Shown here in pieces: positions 1 through 9,149 of a stretch of 64,000 nucleotides of DNA (the stretch's first letter is position 1; the number at the start of each line of letters is the position of its first letter). Made by a program: the position numbers and the translations under genes. Source of the stretch: Rhizobium sp. P40RR-XXII (GTDB lineage: Bacteria; Pseudomonadota; Alphaproteobacteria; Rhizobiales; Rhizobiaceae); the NCBI RefSeq assembly GCF_012641405.1, contig NZ_JABAII010000001.1, positions 434,001 through 498,000 of the forward strand, read 5' to 3'. The notes under the pieces were generated by a model. That model saw only the letters and a list, made by a program, of their open reading frames with translations. It was not told where the DNA came from and made no database searches.

Positions 1-1035
1 GGCATCCTGCAGCGTCTGGATGATCGAGATCGAAGGGCTGTCGCGCATGTCGTCGGTATTCGGCTTGAAGGTCAGGCCGAGGACTGCGATCGCCTTGCCC
101 CTGATATCGCCGCCCATGGCCGCGATCACCTTGCGGCCCATGGCGCGCTTGCGGTTGTCGTTGATCGACACGGTTGTTTCGATCAGGCGCACGGGGCTGT
201 CGTAATCCTGCGCCGTCTTGGCGAGCGCCAGCGTATCCTTCGGGAAACAGGAGCCGCCATAGCCCGGGCCGGCATGCAGGAATTTCGAGCCGATGCGGCC
301 GTCAAGCCCGATGCCGCGCGAGACCTCCTGCACATTGGCGCCGACCTTTTCACAGAGATCGGCCATCTCGTTGATGAAGGTGATCTTCATAGCAAGGAAG
401 GCGTTCGCTGCGTATTTGATCAGCTCCGACGTGCGGCGGGAGGTAAAGAGCAGCGGCGCCTGGTTGAGATAGAGGGGGCGGTAGACTTCGGTCATGACGC
501 CACGGGCGCGCTCGTCATTGAGACCGATGACGATGCGGTCGGGACGCTTGAAATCCTCGATGGCCGCACCTTCGCGCAGGAATTCCGGATTGGAGACGAC
601 GGCGACATCGGCTTGCGGATTGGTTTCGCGGACGATGCGCTCGACCTCGTCGCCAGTACCAACAGGCACGGTCGATTTGGTGACGATGACGGTGAAGCCG
701 TTGATATGTTGGGCAATCTCGCGGGCGGCGGCATGGACGTAGGAGAGGTCGGCATGGCCGTCGCCGCGCCGGGACGGCGTGCCGACGGCGATGAAGACGA
801 CGTCGCTGTCGGCGACGCTGGTTTCGACGTCCGTGGTGAAGGAGAGGCGACCGGCGCGGACGTTGTCTGCAACGAGCTGCTCCAGGCCCGGTTCGAAGAT
901 CGGTATTTCACCGCGTCGCAGCGCCTCGATCTTGCCTGCGTCCTTGTCGACACAGATGACGTCATGGCCGAAATCGGCAAAGCAGACGCCGGACACCAGC
1001 CCCACATAACCCGAGCCGATCATCGTGATGCGCAT
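1..1035 (-). CDS. rkpK: UDP-glucose 6-dehydrogenase (C-terminus cut by window edge)
   Basis: It oxidises UDP-glucose to UDP-glucuronate with two NAD+ in the cytoplasm, supplying precursors for capsule, LPS and exopolysaccharide. The 345 visible residues begin MRITMIGSGYVGLV, the Rossmann NAD-binding start of the family. They continue through the GTPSRRGDG loop, the central helix region with KYAANAFLAMKITF, and the catalytic-cysteine motif GYGGSCFPKD. The C-terminal UDP-binding domain has just begun (LGLTFKPNTDDMRDSP) where the window ends. The start is the ATG at 1035. About 435 residues are expected for the family, so roughly 90 are missing to the left. The symbol rkpK is the rhizobial name; ugd would be equally valid. 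Confidence 0.95.
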   Translation of the reverse strand, partial: MRITMIGSGYVGLVSGVCFADFGHDVICVDKDAGKIEALRRGEIPIFEPGLEQLVADNVRAGRLSFTTDVETSVADSDVVFIAVGTPSRRGDGHADLSYVHAAAREIAQHINGFTVIVTKSTVPVGTGDEVERIVRETNPQADVAVVSNPEFLREGAAIEDFKRPDRIVIGLNDERARGVMTEVYRPLYLNQAPLLFTSRRTSELIKYAANAFLAMKITFINEMADLCEKVGANVQEVSRGIGLDGRIGSKFLHAGPGYGGSCFPKDTLALAKTAQDYDSPVRLIETTVSINDNRKRAMGRKVIAAMGGDIRGKAIAVLGLTFKPNTDDMRDSPSISIIQTLQDA

Positions 1036-1373
1036 GAAACTTCATTCCTTTTTGCTGGCCTTTTGCTGGCGCCGGATCCCGCGTCAGAGCACGAAGCAGG
1101 CATTGGCGATTGAATGTTCTTATACACAGGATCGCGGGGGACGCCTATATGCGACGGCCCGGCCGGAGGAATTGCAAAAGAAGTGTCACAAAAGGCTTTT
1201 GCTTTGCTTTCGTTCCATTGGCGTTGTTCTTTGTGCTCAGAGTGAAACGAAGCCTTTGTATTTCCAGCTTATCATCGCTGTCGCTTGTGATTGGCATCAT
1301 GTTGCCGCATGATGAATTGGGCGCAATCGTTCCGTTGGGAACGGCTGTGTAATGGGCGGTTCGGGACTATTGC
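1036..1373. other. Intergenic region between divergent rkpK and GNAT gene
   Basis: This 338-base stretch between two divergent genes should hold both promoters. I see no convincing small gene. It contains a short hairpin at 1328-1343 (CGTTCC, loop GTTG, GGAACG), close to the GNAT start, and a looser 7-base inverted repeat (1174-1180 with 1196-1202). Neither has a clear role. Confidence 0.4.
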
Positions 1374-2231
1374 ATGAAGTCGACTTTTGCCGTGCGTACA
1401 ATGCGGGCTGGCGAGCTGGAGCTTGCTCTGGAATGGGCCCGGCAAGAGGGATGGAATCCCGGTGTCGATGATGCTCCGGCCTTCTGGGAAGCGGATCCAT
1501 CCGGCTTTCTGATCGGCGCGATCGGAGAGGTGCCGGTCGGCTGCATCTCCGTTGTTCGATACGGCGAGACTTTCGCGTTTCTCGGCCTTTACATTCTCCA
1601 TCCGGAGTTTCGTGGGCGGGGATACGGCAAGCAGCTTTGGAACAAGGGCATGGCGCTTGCCGGCAATCGCACCGTCGGACTGGACGGCGTCGTCGCGCAA
1701 CAGGAAAACTACCGCCGGCACGGCTTCGAGACCGCTTATCGGACTATGCGCTATGGTGGCATCCCCAAGGTACCCGATGTGGAGGATCAGCAGGCAAGGC
1801 AGGTGGTGCCGGTAACCGACAGCAAGCTTGACGGGCTGTTGCATTATGATGCGGAAATCTTCCCAGGCCTGCGCCATTCCTTTATTCGTGCCTGGTGCGG
1901 TGCTCCGGAAAGGCGCACCTCCTTCATCGTCGGCGGTGGCAGCAGGGTTCGCGGCTATGGCACGATCCGGCGCTGTTTCGAGGGCTACAAGGTCGGCCCG
2001 CTGTTCGCCAACAAGCCGGACGTGGCGCTTGCCTTGTTGAGCAGGCTGCTTGCGAAAGCCAAGGGAGCGCCGGTCTATCTGGATGTGCCGGTGGACAATG
2101 CTCGGGCCATCAGGCTTGCGGAAGATTGCGGCCTCTCGCCGGTTTTCGAAACGGCTCGCATGTACCGCGGCTCCGCGCCGGCAATCCCGCTCGATCGCGT
2201 TTTTGGCGTGACCACGCTCGAGCTTGGCTAG
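1374..2231 (+). CDS. GNAT family N-acetyltransferase (two-domain)
   Basis: A 285-residue protein of the Gcn5-related acetyltransferase superfamily, expected to move an acetyl group from acetyl-CoA to an unknown amine in the cytoplasm. The N-terminal half carries the family fold: substrate strands followed by YILHPEFRGRGYGKQLW, whose RGRGYG is the acetyl-CoA pyrophosphate loop. The C-terminal half (from about residue 150) looks like the second acetyltransferase-like domain found in YitH-type proteins, ending with VDNARAIRLAEDCGLSP. The substrate cannot be named. It is a stand-alone gene, divergent from rkpK and upstream of purA with a 346-base gap. The ATG at 1374 has only a weak ribosome-binding site. 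Confidence 0.85.
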   Translation: MKSTFAVRTMRAGELELALEWARQEGWNPGVDDAPAFWEADPSGFLIGAIGEVPVGCISVVRYGETFAFLGLYILHPEFRGRGYGKQLWNKGMALAGNRTVGLDGVVAQQENYRRHGFETAYRTMRYGGIPKVPDVEDQQARQVVPVTDSKLDGLLHYDAEIFPGLRHSFIRAWCGAPERRTSFIVGGGSRVRGYGTIRRCFEGYKVGPLFANKPDVALALLSRLLAKAKGAPVYLDVPVDNARAIRLAEDCGLSPVFETARMYRGSAPAIPLDRVFGVTTLELG

Positions 2232-2577
2232 CCGCAGTTCGCTTGCGCCAGCCAGGAACGAGAGCAGCTGATCTTCGATGGAAGAGTAATCGCGGTATCG
2301 GAGTATAACCGGTGCGATGATCTCGGCCGAGCATGAATATCTCCATGTCTTTGCGTACAAGCCTGGCCTTTGATGAGGAGGACCGTCAGCTGGATGAGAG
2401 CTGTTCGCAGGCGTCGCCCAGCCGGTAGCCGGGAAAAATCCTGTTGGAGGTGCTGATTCGTCATGCAAAAAGCCGAATCTCCTGAGACAACAGGGTCGCT
2501 TTCCCAAAAACAAAGCTTTATAGATGCGCGGGTTTGAGCAAGGCACGCGGCTGCGTGCAGGAAGCGGGAATGGATAA
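2232..2577. other. Intergenic region upstream of purA
   Basis: 346 bases with no convincing gene. Short frames exist on the minus strand but they have no family resemblance and run into the purA coding region. The part next to purA is AT-richer (near 2495-2525) and is where the purA promoter is most likely. No riboswitch or terminator with a T-run was recognised. Confidence 0.4.
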
Positions 2578-3873
2578 ATGACGAATGTTGTAGTGATCGG
2601 CTCACAGTGGGGTGACGAAGGCAAGGGCAAGATTGTCGACTGGCTTTCGGAACGCGCCGATGTGATTGTGCGCTTTCAGGGCGGTCATAATGCCGGTCAT
2701 ACGCTTGTCGTCGACGGTGTCAGCTACAAGCTGGCGCTGCTGCCTTCCGGGCTGGTGCGCGGCAAGCTCAGCGTCATCGGCAACGGCGTTGTCGTCGATC
2801 CCCACCATTTCGTTGCGGAAGTGGAAAAGCTGCGCGCCCAGGGCATCGCGGTTACTCCCGATGTGCTGCGCATTGCCGAGAATGCACCACTGATCCTGTC
2901 GCTGCACCGTGATCTGGACGCCATGCGTGAAGATGCAGCCTCCAATAGCGGCACGAAGATCGGCACGACGCGTCGTGGCATCGGTCCTGCCTATGAAGAC
3001 AAGGTCGGTCGCCGGGCCATTCGCGTTATCGATCTTGCCGAGCCGGAAACGCTGCCGGCCAAGATCGACCGGCTTCTGACCCATCACAATGCCCTCCGCC
3101 GCGGCATGGGCGTCGACGAGATCTCCTTCGATTCCCTGCACGACGAGCTCAGCTCCGTCGCGGAACATATTCTTCCCTATATCGATCAGGTCTGGCGGCT
3201 GCTCGACGAACAGCGCAAGGCTGGCGCCCGCATTCTTTTCGAAGGCGCGCAGGGCGCGCTGCTGGATAACGACCACGGCACTTATCCATTCGTGACCTCG
3301 TCCAACACGGTGGCCGGGCAGGCAGCGGCCGGTTCGGGACTTGGTCCGACGGCGCTGGGCTATGTACTCGGTATCACCAAGGCCTATACGACCCGCGTCG
3401 GCGAGGGACCATTCCCCTGCGAACTGCATGACGAGATCGGCAAGCATCTGTCGACCGTCGGCCGCGAAGTCGGCGTCAATACCGGCCGTCCGCGCCGTTG
3501 CGGCTGGTTCGACGCCGTGCTGGTGCGCCAGACCGTGAAGACCTCGGGCATCACCGGTATCGCGCTTACCAAACTGGACGTTCTCGACGGCCTCGACGAG
3601 CTGAAGATCTGCGTCGGCTACATGCTCGACGGCAAGGAAATCGACTACCTGCCGGCAAGCCAGGCGGCGCAGGCCCGCGTCGAGCCGATCTACATCACGC
3701 TCGAAGGCTGGAAGGAATCGACCGTTGGCGCGCGCAAATGGGCTGATCTTCCGGCGCAGGCGATCAAATATGTTCGCCAGGTGGAAGAGCTGATCGGAGC
3801 GCCGGTGGCGATGCTTTCGACCAGTCCGGAGCGCGAGGACACCATACTTGTGACTGACCCCTTTGAGGGCTAA
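2578..3873 (+). CDS. purA: Adenylosuccinate synthetase
   Basis: It joins IMP and aspartate using GTP to make adenylosuccinate, the first committed step to AMP. The 431-residue length is normal for the family. The N-terminus has the GTP-binding signature QWGDEGKGK with the catalytic Asp13, and GGHNAGHT contains the catalytic His41. Further family blocks are [14 protein letters not shown], the [20 protein letters not shown] stretch that includes the IMP-binding part, and [12 protein letters not shown] near the GTP base site. The start at ATG 2578 places [18 protein letters not shown] exactly where the family begins. It appears monocistronic. Confidence 0.98.
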   Translation: MTNVVVIGSQWGDEGKGKIVDWLSERADVIVRFQGGHNAGHTLVVDGVSYKLALLPSGLVRGKLSVIGNGVVVDPHHFVAEVEKLRAQGIAVTPDVLRIAENAPLILSLHRDLDAMREDAASNSGTKIGTTRRGIGPAYEDKVGRRAIRVIDLAEPETLPAKIDRLLTHHNALRRGMGVDEISFDSLHDELSSVAEHILPYIDQVWRLLDEQRKAGARILFEGAQGALLDNDHGTYPFVTSSNTVAGQAAAGSGLGPTALGYVLGITKAYTTRVGEGPFPCELHDEIGKHLSTVGREVGVNTGRPRRCGWFDAVLVRQTVKTSGITGIALTKLDVLDGLDELKICVGYMLDGKEIDYLPASQAAQARVEPIYITLEGWKESTVGARKWADLPAQAIKYVRQVEELIGAPVAMLSTSPEREDTILVTDPFEG

Positions 3874-3894
3874 AGTCGCGTATCTATGATGAAT

Positions 3895-3916
3895 CCCGGC
3901 CCGGCTGCCCGCCGGG
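3895..3916 (+). terminator. Weak hairpin downstream of purA
   Basis: CCCGGC (3895-3900) pairs with GCCGGG (3911-3916) around a 10-base loop in the 61-base gap between purA and the next gene. No T-run follows, so it is at most a partial terminator. Confidence 0.3.
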
Positions 3917-3934
3917 CATCATGAGAAAGTACTG

Positions 3935-6316
3935 ATGGCGGATTTTGTAGCAGTTATTCGACGGGCCGTTGACGGCCTGGCCGAAAATACTCCCGAAATG
4001 CGGGTCAAGGTTTACGATCGAGCTCGTGGTGCCGTGCAACGGCAGCTCGAGAGCATGAAGCCGCGCCCCCCCGAGGAAATGCTGCGCCGTCAGCTCGATA
4101 AGCTCGAGGCCGCAATCGTCGAGGTCGAGGCCGAGCATGCCGAGGCCCTTCCTGGAGCCGAGGAACCGGTCGCGGAAGCGCCTGCGGTGCACGAGCCTGC
4201 GGAGCATGAGGATGTCGCCCCCGAGCCCGTTCACGAGCAACACCCGGCTGAAGAAGTCCATGCCGAAGCGGATGTGGAAGAGCCTGTGGCCGCTCCGGCC
4301 GAGGTGCATGCCCATGAGGAGCCGGACGTTACTCATCCGGCCCATGAAGAACCCGTCCATGAAGAACCTGTCCATGAGGCGCCCGCTCCCGAGGAGCCGG
4401 CTTTGCATGTCGAGCAGGACCATGCACATGGACATCAGCCTGCCGAGGAATGGAGCGAGCCGCATCGCGAAGAGGAGCCCCATGTTCCGGCTGCCGAACA
4501 TGCTGGCGTCGAACACCATGCCGAGATCGACGAGGAGCCCACCCTCGAGCCGGTTTATCCGGACGAGCCGCAACATCATGCGGAGGAAGCGCCGGCGATT
4601 GCCGTCGAGCCTGTCCACGCCGCGCCCGGGCAGCGCGCGCAATCCGCGCCGGTCGACGACGTTATAAGCCAGGTCGAGCAGATCTGGGCCGAGGTGGATG
4701 CGCCGGCACGTCGTTCCGAGCCCGAGCCCGTCATGCCGGCCGCGGCTTTCGCGGAGGCTCCGTTCGGCCATCCCGTCGAGGCATCCGAGACGGCGAAGAC
4801 GCCTGCCATCAACAAGGGCTTTGCCTGGGACGCCGATGTCTTCGAGGAGTTGCAGTCTTCGTCCACGGTGGCCATACCGGTCCAGCAGCCGGCTCGGCAG
4901 ATGCCGGAAAACGCCTTTGACGATGTCGATCTCTTTGCGGATGTGCATCCCGCCAGCAAGACGGCACCGGACGCCGATGCCGCCAACGACGGCTGGCGCG
5001 AGCTCAAGGAACTTGCCGGCTTCGATAAGCGCGCGGAAGATGAGCGGGGCGGTGGTTCCTCCGTTCCGCCCGATCTCGATCAGGCCATGGCGGCAAAACT
5101 GCAGGGCCGCAGCTTCCGCATGGAGCCGAAGCGCCGTCGTCTCAACGTTACCGGCATCATCGTCACGCTTGTGGGACTTGCGGTCGTCGGGGGAGGTGGC
5201 TACGCGGCCTGGCTGAACCGTGATGCGCTCAACAGCATGGTGACGAAACTCGTCAGCTCGGCAACGAAGAACGGGGCGACGCCACCGGCTGCGGATACGG
5301 CAGGCAACAATGCCCCGAAGAACGGTAACGCTTCCACCCCTGCCCAGCAGCAGGCGGCTGCGCCGCAGCCGAACAATCCGGCGGCTCAACCTTCGTCGGG
5401 TGCCGGCAATACGGATGTCGCCACGGTGACCAGCGACCCGAATACGGTCAATACGAAGTTCACGCAGCGTCTTCTGGCCAATGGCACCGAAGAGGATAAA
5501 GGACCGGCCGCGAACGGTCAGCCGGGTGTCGTCGAGGGCAAGTCCGTTGCGCAGCAGAATGTTGCTTCCGCTGCTCCGTCCGCGACGGCGACGCCGCCTG
5601 CGAACAATTCGGCTGCCGCGCAGACCCAGGCGCCGGCGAATGCCGCGCCGAGCCCATCCGCTTCCACGGACCAGCAGGCACCCGCGGCCAGCCAGCAGCA
5701 GGCCCCCGCCAATCAGCCGCCGCCCGTGACACAGCAGACGGCAACGGCTACCGACGGGCAGAAGGTGTTTCTCTATGAGGAGCGCCTCGGTCAGACGTCG
5801 CCATCCGCCTTCCAGGGCACCGTCACCTGGTCCGTCCAGGAAGGCAAGGGGGCCGATGGCCGGCCAGAGCCTTCGGTACAGGGTCTTATCACCGTTCCGG
5901 ATCGCGGCCTGACCGCCACGATCACCGTTTCGCGGAATTCGGATTCCTCGCTTCCGGCGAGCCATCTGATCGAGCTGGCATTCCAGGTTCCCCCGACATT
6001 CGAAGGCGGGGCGATCGATAATGTCCAGCGCGTTGCGTTGAAGGCGACTGAGCAGGATCGCGGCGATGCATTGATCGCGGTGCCGGCCAAGGTGACCGAC
6101 GATGTCTATATGATCGCGCTCAACGATTTCCCGGATGCACGCAAGACCAACCTCGACCTTTTGAAAAGCCGTAACTGGATCGATATTCCGATCGTCTATC
6201 GCAACGGCCGACGCGCCCTGCTGACGATGGAAAAGGGTCCGACCGGCACGGATGCCTTCAACAAGGCAATTTCGGAATGGCAGGCACTTGGCGGTGTTGC
6301 GTCGAGCGGTCAGTAA
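3935..6316 (+). CDS. Large single-pass membrane protein with acidic His/Pro-rich repeat region
   Basis: A 793-residue protein that I recognise only as a conserved rhizobial hypothetical. Residues 1-65 are a basic and amphipathic segment. Residues about 66-260 are low complexity, rich in Glu, Pro, His and Ala, with tandem EEPVHEEPVHE units. One membrane segment lies near residues 400-426 (around GIIVTLVGLAVVGGGGYAAW). An Ala/Pro/Gln/Asn-rich linker follows, then a folded-looking C-terminal domain from about residue 610 to the end. Topology would place the acidic part inside and the C-terminal domain in the periplasm. A spacer or envelope-scaffold role is inference only. It lies 61 bases after purA and ends at a strong bidirectional terminator. 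Confidence 0.75.
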   Translation: MADFVAVIRRAVDGLAENTPEMRVKVYDRARGAVQRQLESMKPRPPEEMLRRQLDKLEAAIVEVEAEHAEALPGAEEPVAEAPAVHEPAEHEDVAPEPVHEQHPAEEVHAEADVEEPVAAPAEVHAHEEPDVTHPAHEEPVHEEPVHEAPAPEEPALHVEQDHAHGHQPAEEWSEPHREEEPHVPAAEHAGVEHHAEIDEEPTLEPVYPDEPQHHAEEAPAIAVEPVHAAPGQRAQSAPVDDVISQVEQIWAEVDAPARRSEPEPVMPAAAFAEAPFGHPVEASETAKTPAINKGFAWDADVFEELQSSSTVAIPVQQPARQMPENAFDDVDLFADVHPASKTAPDADAANDGWRELKELAGFDKRAEDERGGGSSVPPDLDQAMAAKLQGRSFRMEPKRRRLNVTGIIVTLVGLAVVGGGGYAAWLNRDALNSMVTKLVSSATKNGATPPAADTAGNNAPKNGNASTPAQQQAAAPQPNNPAAQPSSGAGNTDVATVTSDPNTVNTKFTQRLLANGTEEDKGPAANGQPGVVEGKSVAQQNVASAAPSATATPPANNSAAAQTQAPANAAPSPSASTDQQAPAASQQQAPANQPPPVTQQTATATDGQKVFLYEERLGQTSPSAFQGTVTWSVQEGKGADGRPEPSVQGLITVPDRGLTATITVSRNSDSSLPASHLIELAFQVPPTFEGGAIDNVQRVALKATEQDRGDALIAVPAKVTDDVYMIALNDFPDARKTNLDLLKSRNWIDIPIVYRNGRRALLTMEKGPTGTDAFNKAISEWQALGGVASSGQ

Positions 6317-6341
6317 GGCTTTCTGAAATCGATGAATACGC

Positions 6342-6368
6342 AAAAGGCGGGCTTGCGGCCCGCCTTTT
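6342..6368. terminator. Bidirectional rho-independent terminator
   Basis: AAAAGGCGGGC (6342-6352), loop TTGCG, GCCCGCCTTTT (6358-6368): a perfect 11-base stem with A-run and T-run. It is shared by the converging 793-residue protein gene and rpoH. Confidence 0.9.
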
Positions 6369-6404
6369 CATTTCTACCCATTCGGTATCTATCGAAGATA
6401 GGTT

Positions 6405-7313
6405 TCAGGCTGTCGCTTCGACGACGCGAAGCGCCTTGGCGCGTTCCAGCGCATCCTTCTGCACGGCTTCCTGAACCTTTTCGAAGGCGCGGACCTCGAT
6501 CTGGCGGACGCGTTCGCGGCTGATGTCGAATTCGGACGACAGATCCTCCAGCGTCACCGGCTCATCGGCGAGGCGGCGAGCCTCGAAGATGCGGCGTTCA
6601 CGATCGTTCAGCACGCCCATGGCGCGCGCCAGCATGCGGCGGCGGGTATCGAGCTCGTCCTGTTCGATCAGCACGTCTTCCTGACTGTCGTGATCGTCAA
6701 CGAGCCAATCCTGCCACTGGCCGGAATCGCCTTCGGAAGCCTTGATCGGCGCGTTCAGCGACGCGTCGCCGGAGAGGCGGCGGTTCATCGAAACGACTTC
6801 CTCTTCCGAGACCTTCAGCTTGGTGGCGATCTCGGTCACGTGTTCCGGCTTCAGATCACCGTCGTCGATAGCCTGGATACGGCCCTTCAGACGGCGCAGG
6901 TTGAAGAACAGACGCTTCTGGTTGGCGGTCGTGCCCATCTTCACCAGCGACCACGAGCGCAGGATATATTCCTGGATCGAGGCCTTGATCCACCACATGG
7001 CATAGGTGGCTAAACGAAAACCGCGTTCCGGATCGAACTTCTTCACGGCCTGCATCAGGCCGACATTGCCTTCCGACACGACTTCGCCGATCGGCAGGCC
7101 GTAGCCGCGATAGCCCATGGCGATCTTCGCCACGAGACGCAGATGGCTGGTGACGAGCTTATGCGCGGCCTGACGGTCGGCATGTTCCGCATAGCGCTTG
7201 GCGAGCATGTACTCTTCCTGCGGTTCCAGCATCGGGAACTTGCGGATTTCGTCGAGATAGCGATTAAGGCCGGCTTCTCCGGCGGCGATGGACGGCAAGG
7301 TATTACGGGCCAT
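6405..7313 (-). CDS. rpoH: RNA polymerase heat-shock sigma factor (sigma-32)
   Basis: An alternative sigma factor of the sigma-70 family that directs transcription of heat-shock and stress genes. The 302 residues show region 2 ([27 protein letters not shown], then the [26 protein letters not shown]-type core seen here as [10 protein letters not shown] and onwards), the RpoH-specific stretch [13 protein letters not shown], and region 4 with the helix-turn-helix [19 protein letters not shown]. The start MARNTLPSI is preceded by a strong AGGAGG-like site. Rhizobia usually have two rpoH genes; this could be either paralogue, and its N-terminus is typical of rpoH1. A likely promoter and a perfect inverted repeat lie upstream. 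Confidence 0.95.
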   Translation of the reverse strand: [302 protein letters not shown]

Positions 7314-7427
7314 GATTGTGCACCCTCCTATTCAAGATTTGGTTCCTTCTTGGGGGCGTAATTGCGCGCCTTCTGCGAAGCGGACCAAGGCGTACGGGTC
7401 CGAGAACCCCGCACTGAACCAATGTAA

Positions 7428-7456
7428 AGATAAGTACGGCGAAACGGTGATTCAAG
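7428..7456 (-). promoter_or_regulatory. Predicted rpoH promoter
   Basis: On the minus strand CTTGAA (7456-7451) and TTATCT (7433-7428) are separated by 17 bases, which fits a vegetative promoter; CTTGAA also matches a sigma-32 -35 element. It lies 115 bases upstream of the rpoH start. This is a pattern match only. Confidence 0.4.
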
Positions 7457-7460
7457 GATA

Positions 7461-7491
7461 TGGTCACGCAAGTGTTATCGCAGCGTGACCA
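7461..7491. promoter_or_regulatory. Perfect 9-base inverted repeat upstream of rpoH
   Basis: TGGTCACGC (7461-7469) and GCGTGACCA (7483-7491) are exact inverted copies with a 13-base spacer. The repeat begins 4 bases upstream of the predicted -35 element of rpoH, where an activator or repressor operator would be expected. The cognate protein is unknown. Confidence 0.5.
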
Positions 7492-7659
7492 CTGGTCTCG
7501 CCGTGACGTCGCCCTTGGGATTATCCTCCCGAATGTTCCGGCGCCAGATGATTTGACCAAATCGACCCCGAAAACGCGGTCGCGTTTCCGACAGGCACAA
7601 GCGCTCGGACTTCGGTCCTCCATGTTTCCTATTATAGGGCGGTAGGTCGCGGGCGTCCA

Positions 7660-7685
7660 GCGGTCAGGCTGAGAAGCCTCACCGC
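7660..7685 (-). terminator. Hairpin directly after the pseudouridine synthase stop codon
   Basis: GCGGT (7660-7664) pairs with ACCGC (7681-7685), and inside it GGCT (7667-7670) pairs with AGCC (7675-7678) around a 4-base loop. It starts at the base after the stop codon of the minus-strand gene. There is no T-run, so its terminator role is uncertain. Confidence 0.35.
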
Positions 7686-8711
7686 CTATCCCCTCAGCGC
7701 CGCCGCCAGCTCTTCCATATCGTCCGGCAGGGGCGCTTCGAAGTGCATGATGTCGCCGGTGCGCGGATGTTCGAATTGCAGCATGTAGGCATGCAGCGCC
7801 TGGCGGGTGAAGTGGTTGACGACCTGCTTGGCTGCGTCAGGCAGAAGGTTCGCCTTGGTCTTGAAGCCGCCGCCATAGACGGCATCGCCCAGCAGCGGAT
7901 GGCCGATATGCGCCATGTGCACGCGGATCTGGTGGGTGCGGCCGGTTTCGAGATGGCAATCGATCAGCGAGGCAAGCGCAGTCGAGTCCGGCGTCTCGTG
8001 AAAGCGCTCCAGCACTTCGTAATGCGTGATGGCCTCATCGGCTTCCTGCGAATCCGGGCGCTTGACGGCCCGGCGCGTGCGGTCGCCGCTCGACCGGCCG
8101 AGGGGCGCATCGATGGTGCCGATAAGCTGGCGGGGGCGCCCCCAGACGATTGCCTGATAAGCACGCTCGAGCGAGGTTGTCCTGCCATGATCGGCAAATT
8201 GCTGCGACAGACGCCGGTGGGCGACATCGTTCTTGGCGACGACCATTACGCCCGTCGTATCTTTGTCCAGCCGATGGACGATGCCCGGGCGACGGACGCC
8301 GCCGATGCCGGAAAGGCTGTTGCCGCAATGATGGATCAGCGCATTGACAAGTGTTCCGGTCCAATTGCCGGCAGCGGGGTGGACGACCAGGCCGGCGGGC
8401 TTGGAGATGACGATGACGTCGTCGTCTTCATAGAGCACATCGAGTGGAATATCCTCGCCCTGCGGCGTCGGATCCGCCGGCTCGGGCAGCGTGATCTCAT
8501 AGACATCGCCTGGACGCACCTTGCGCTTGGCGTCGGTGATCGGTGCATTGTTGAGCATCACGGCGCCTTCCTTGATCAGCGCCTGCACGCGGCTGCGGGA
8601 AAATTCCTCGCCGATCTCGGCCGTCAGCCATGAATCGAGCCTTCCTTCGGCATTTTCATCGGCGGTAAGGACTTTTCTATTGCTCGCGGCTTCTTTAAAG
8701 GGGTCGCTCAA
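7686..8711 (-). CDS. RluA/RluD-family 23S rRNA pseudouridine synthase
   Basis: It isomerises specific uridines to pseudouridine, probably in 23S rRNA. An S4 RNA-binding domain comes first (RLDSWLTAEIGEEFSRSRVQALIKEGAVMLN). The catalytic domain has YEDDDVIVISKPAGLVVHP and the active-site motif HRLDKDTTGVMVVAKN with the catalytic Asp, then TGRTHQIRVHMAHIGHPLLGD. I chose the TTG at 8711, giving MSDPFKEAAS and 341 residues, because GGAG lies 8 bases before it. Another TTG at 8732 lacks such a site. It is divergent from the next gene with a very short gap. It resembles RluD most, but the modified position cannot be proven. Confidence 0.9.
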   Translation of the reverse strand: MSDPFKEAASNRKVLTADENAEGRLDSWLTAEIGEEFSRSRVQALIKEGAVMLNNAPITDAKRKVRPGDVYEITLPEPADPTPQGEDIPLDVLYEDDDVIVISKPAGLVVHPAAGNWTGTLVNALIHHCGNSLSGIGGVRRPGIVHRLDKDTTGVMVVAKNDVAHRRLSQQFADHGRTTSLERAYQAIVWGRPRQLIGTIDAPLGRSSGDRTRRAVKRPDSQEADEAITHYEVLERFHETPDSTALASLIDCHLETGRTHQIRVHMAHIGHPLLGDAVYGGGFKTKANLLPDAAKQVVNHFTRQALHAYMLQFEHPRTGDIMHFEAPLPDDMEELAAALRG

Positions 8712-8761
8712 ACGTATTTCTCCGGCGCACAAAGCGCTCTACTGGAAGCAAGGACGCATCG

Positions 8762-9139
8762 ATGACGAATCTCGAGCCAGACGATCAAGAGGAAAAGCCC
8801 CTCGATCCGGCCCTGGAGAAAGTCCGACGCAAGATGATCCGCCTGCAGATCGTCTCTGCGGCCGTCATGGTGGTGAGCCTTATGGCTGTCTTCGGCGCCG
8901 TTGTCTACAAGACGATGAAGCCGGCGGCGAAGCCTGCAGGCCAAGCGGCCTCCGGCATCCCGTCCGATGCTCCTGTTGCCGCGACGGCTCTGCTGCCGGC
9001 AGGCTTTACGGTTCAGTCCACCGCGCTGTCGGGCAATCAGGTGCTGTTCTACGGCACGCTTGCCGGCGGCCAGCGCCAGGCCATCGTGTTCGACTACGGT
9101 ATCGGCCGCATCGTGGCGACCATATCGCTGTCCAATTGA
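8762..9139 (+). CDS. Small membrane-anchored conserved hypothetical protein
   Basis: A 125-residue protein. Residues about 1-25 are charged and cytoplasmic. One hydrophobic segment follows (LQIVSAAVMVVSLMAVFGAVV, about residues 27-50). A short Ala/Pro linker leads to an external domain ending FDYGIGRIVATISLSN. I do not recognise a function. It sits between a pseudouridine synthase (divergent, 50 bases away) and a TrmH-type methyltransferase that begins 11 bases after its stop, so it is probably cotranscribed with the latter. Similar small proteins accompany these RNA-modification genes in rhizobia, to my recollection. Confidence 0.7.
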   Translation: MTNLEPDDQEEKPLDPALEKVRRKMIRLQIVSAAVMVVSLMAVFGAVVYKTMKPAAKPAGQAASGIPSDAPVAATALLPAGFTVQSTALSGNQVLFYGTLAGGQRQAIVFDYGIGRIVATISLSN

Positions 9140-9149
9140 CGGGCTGACG

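Noticed and set aside
2228..2605. Possible small minus-strand gene between the GNAT gene and purA.
   Set aside because: No ribosome-binding site, no recognisable protein features, and it overlaps the purA start.
3884..6343. An 819-codon open frame on the minus strand, opposite the large membrane protein.
   Set aside because: Its composition is that of the reversed GC-rich repeats (Arg/Gly-rich, no family), and the plus-strand frame has a membrane segment, normal codon use and a start signal.
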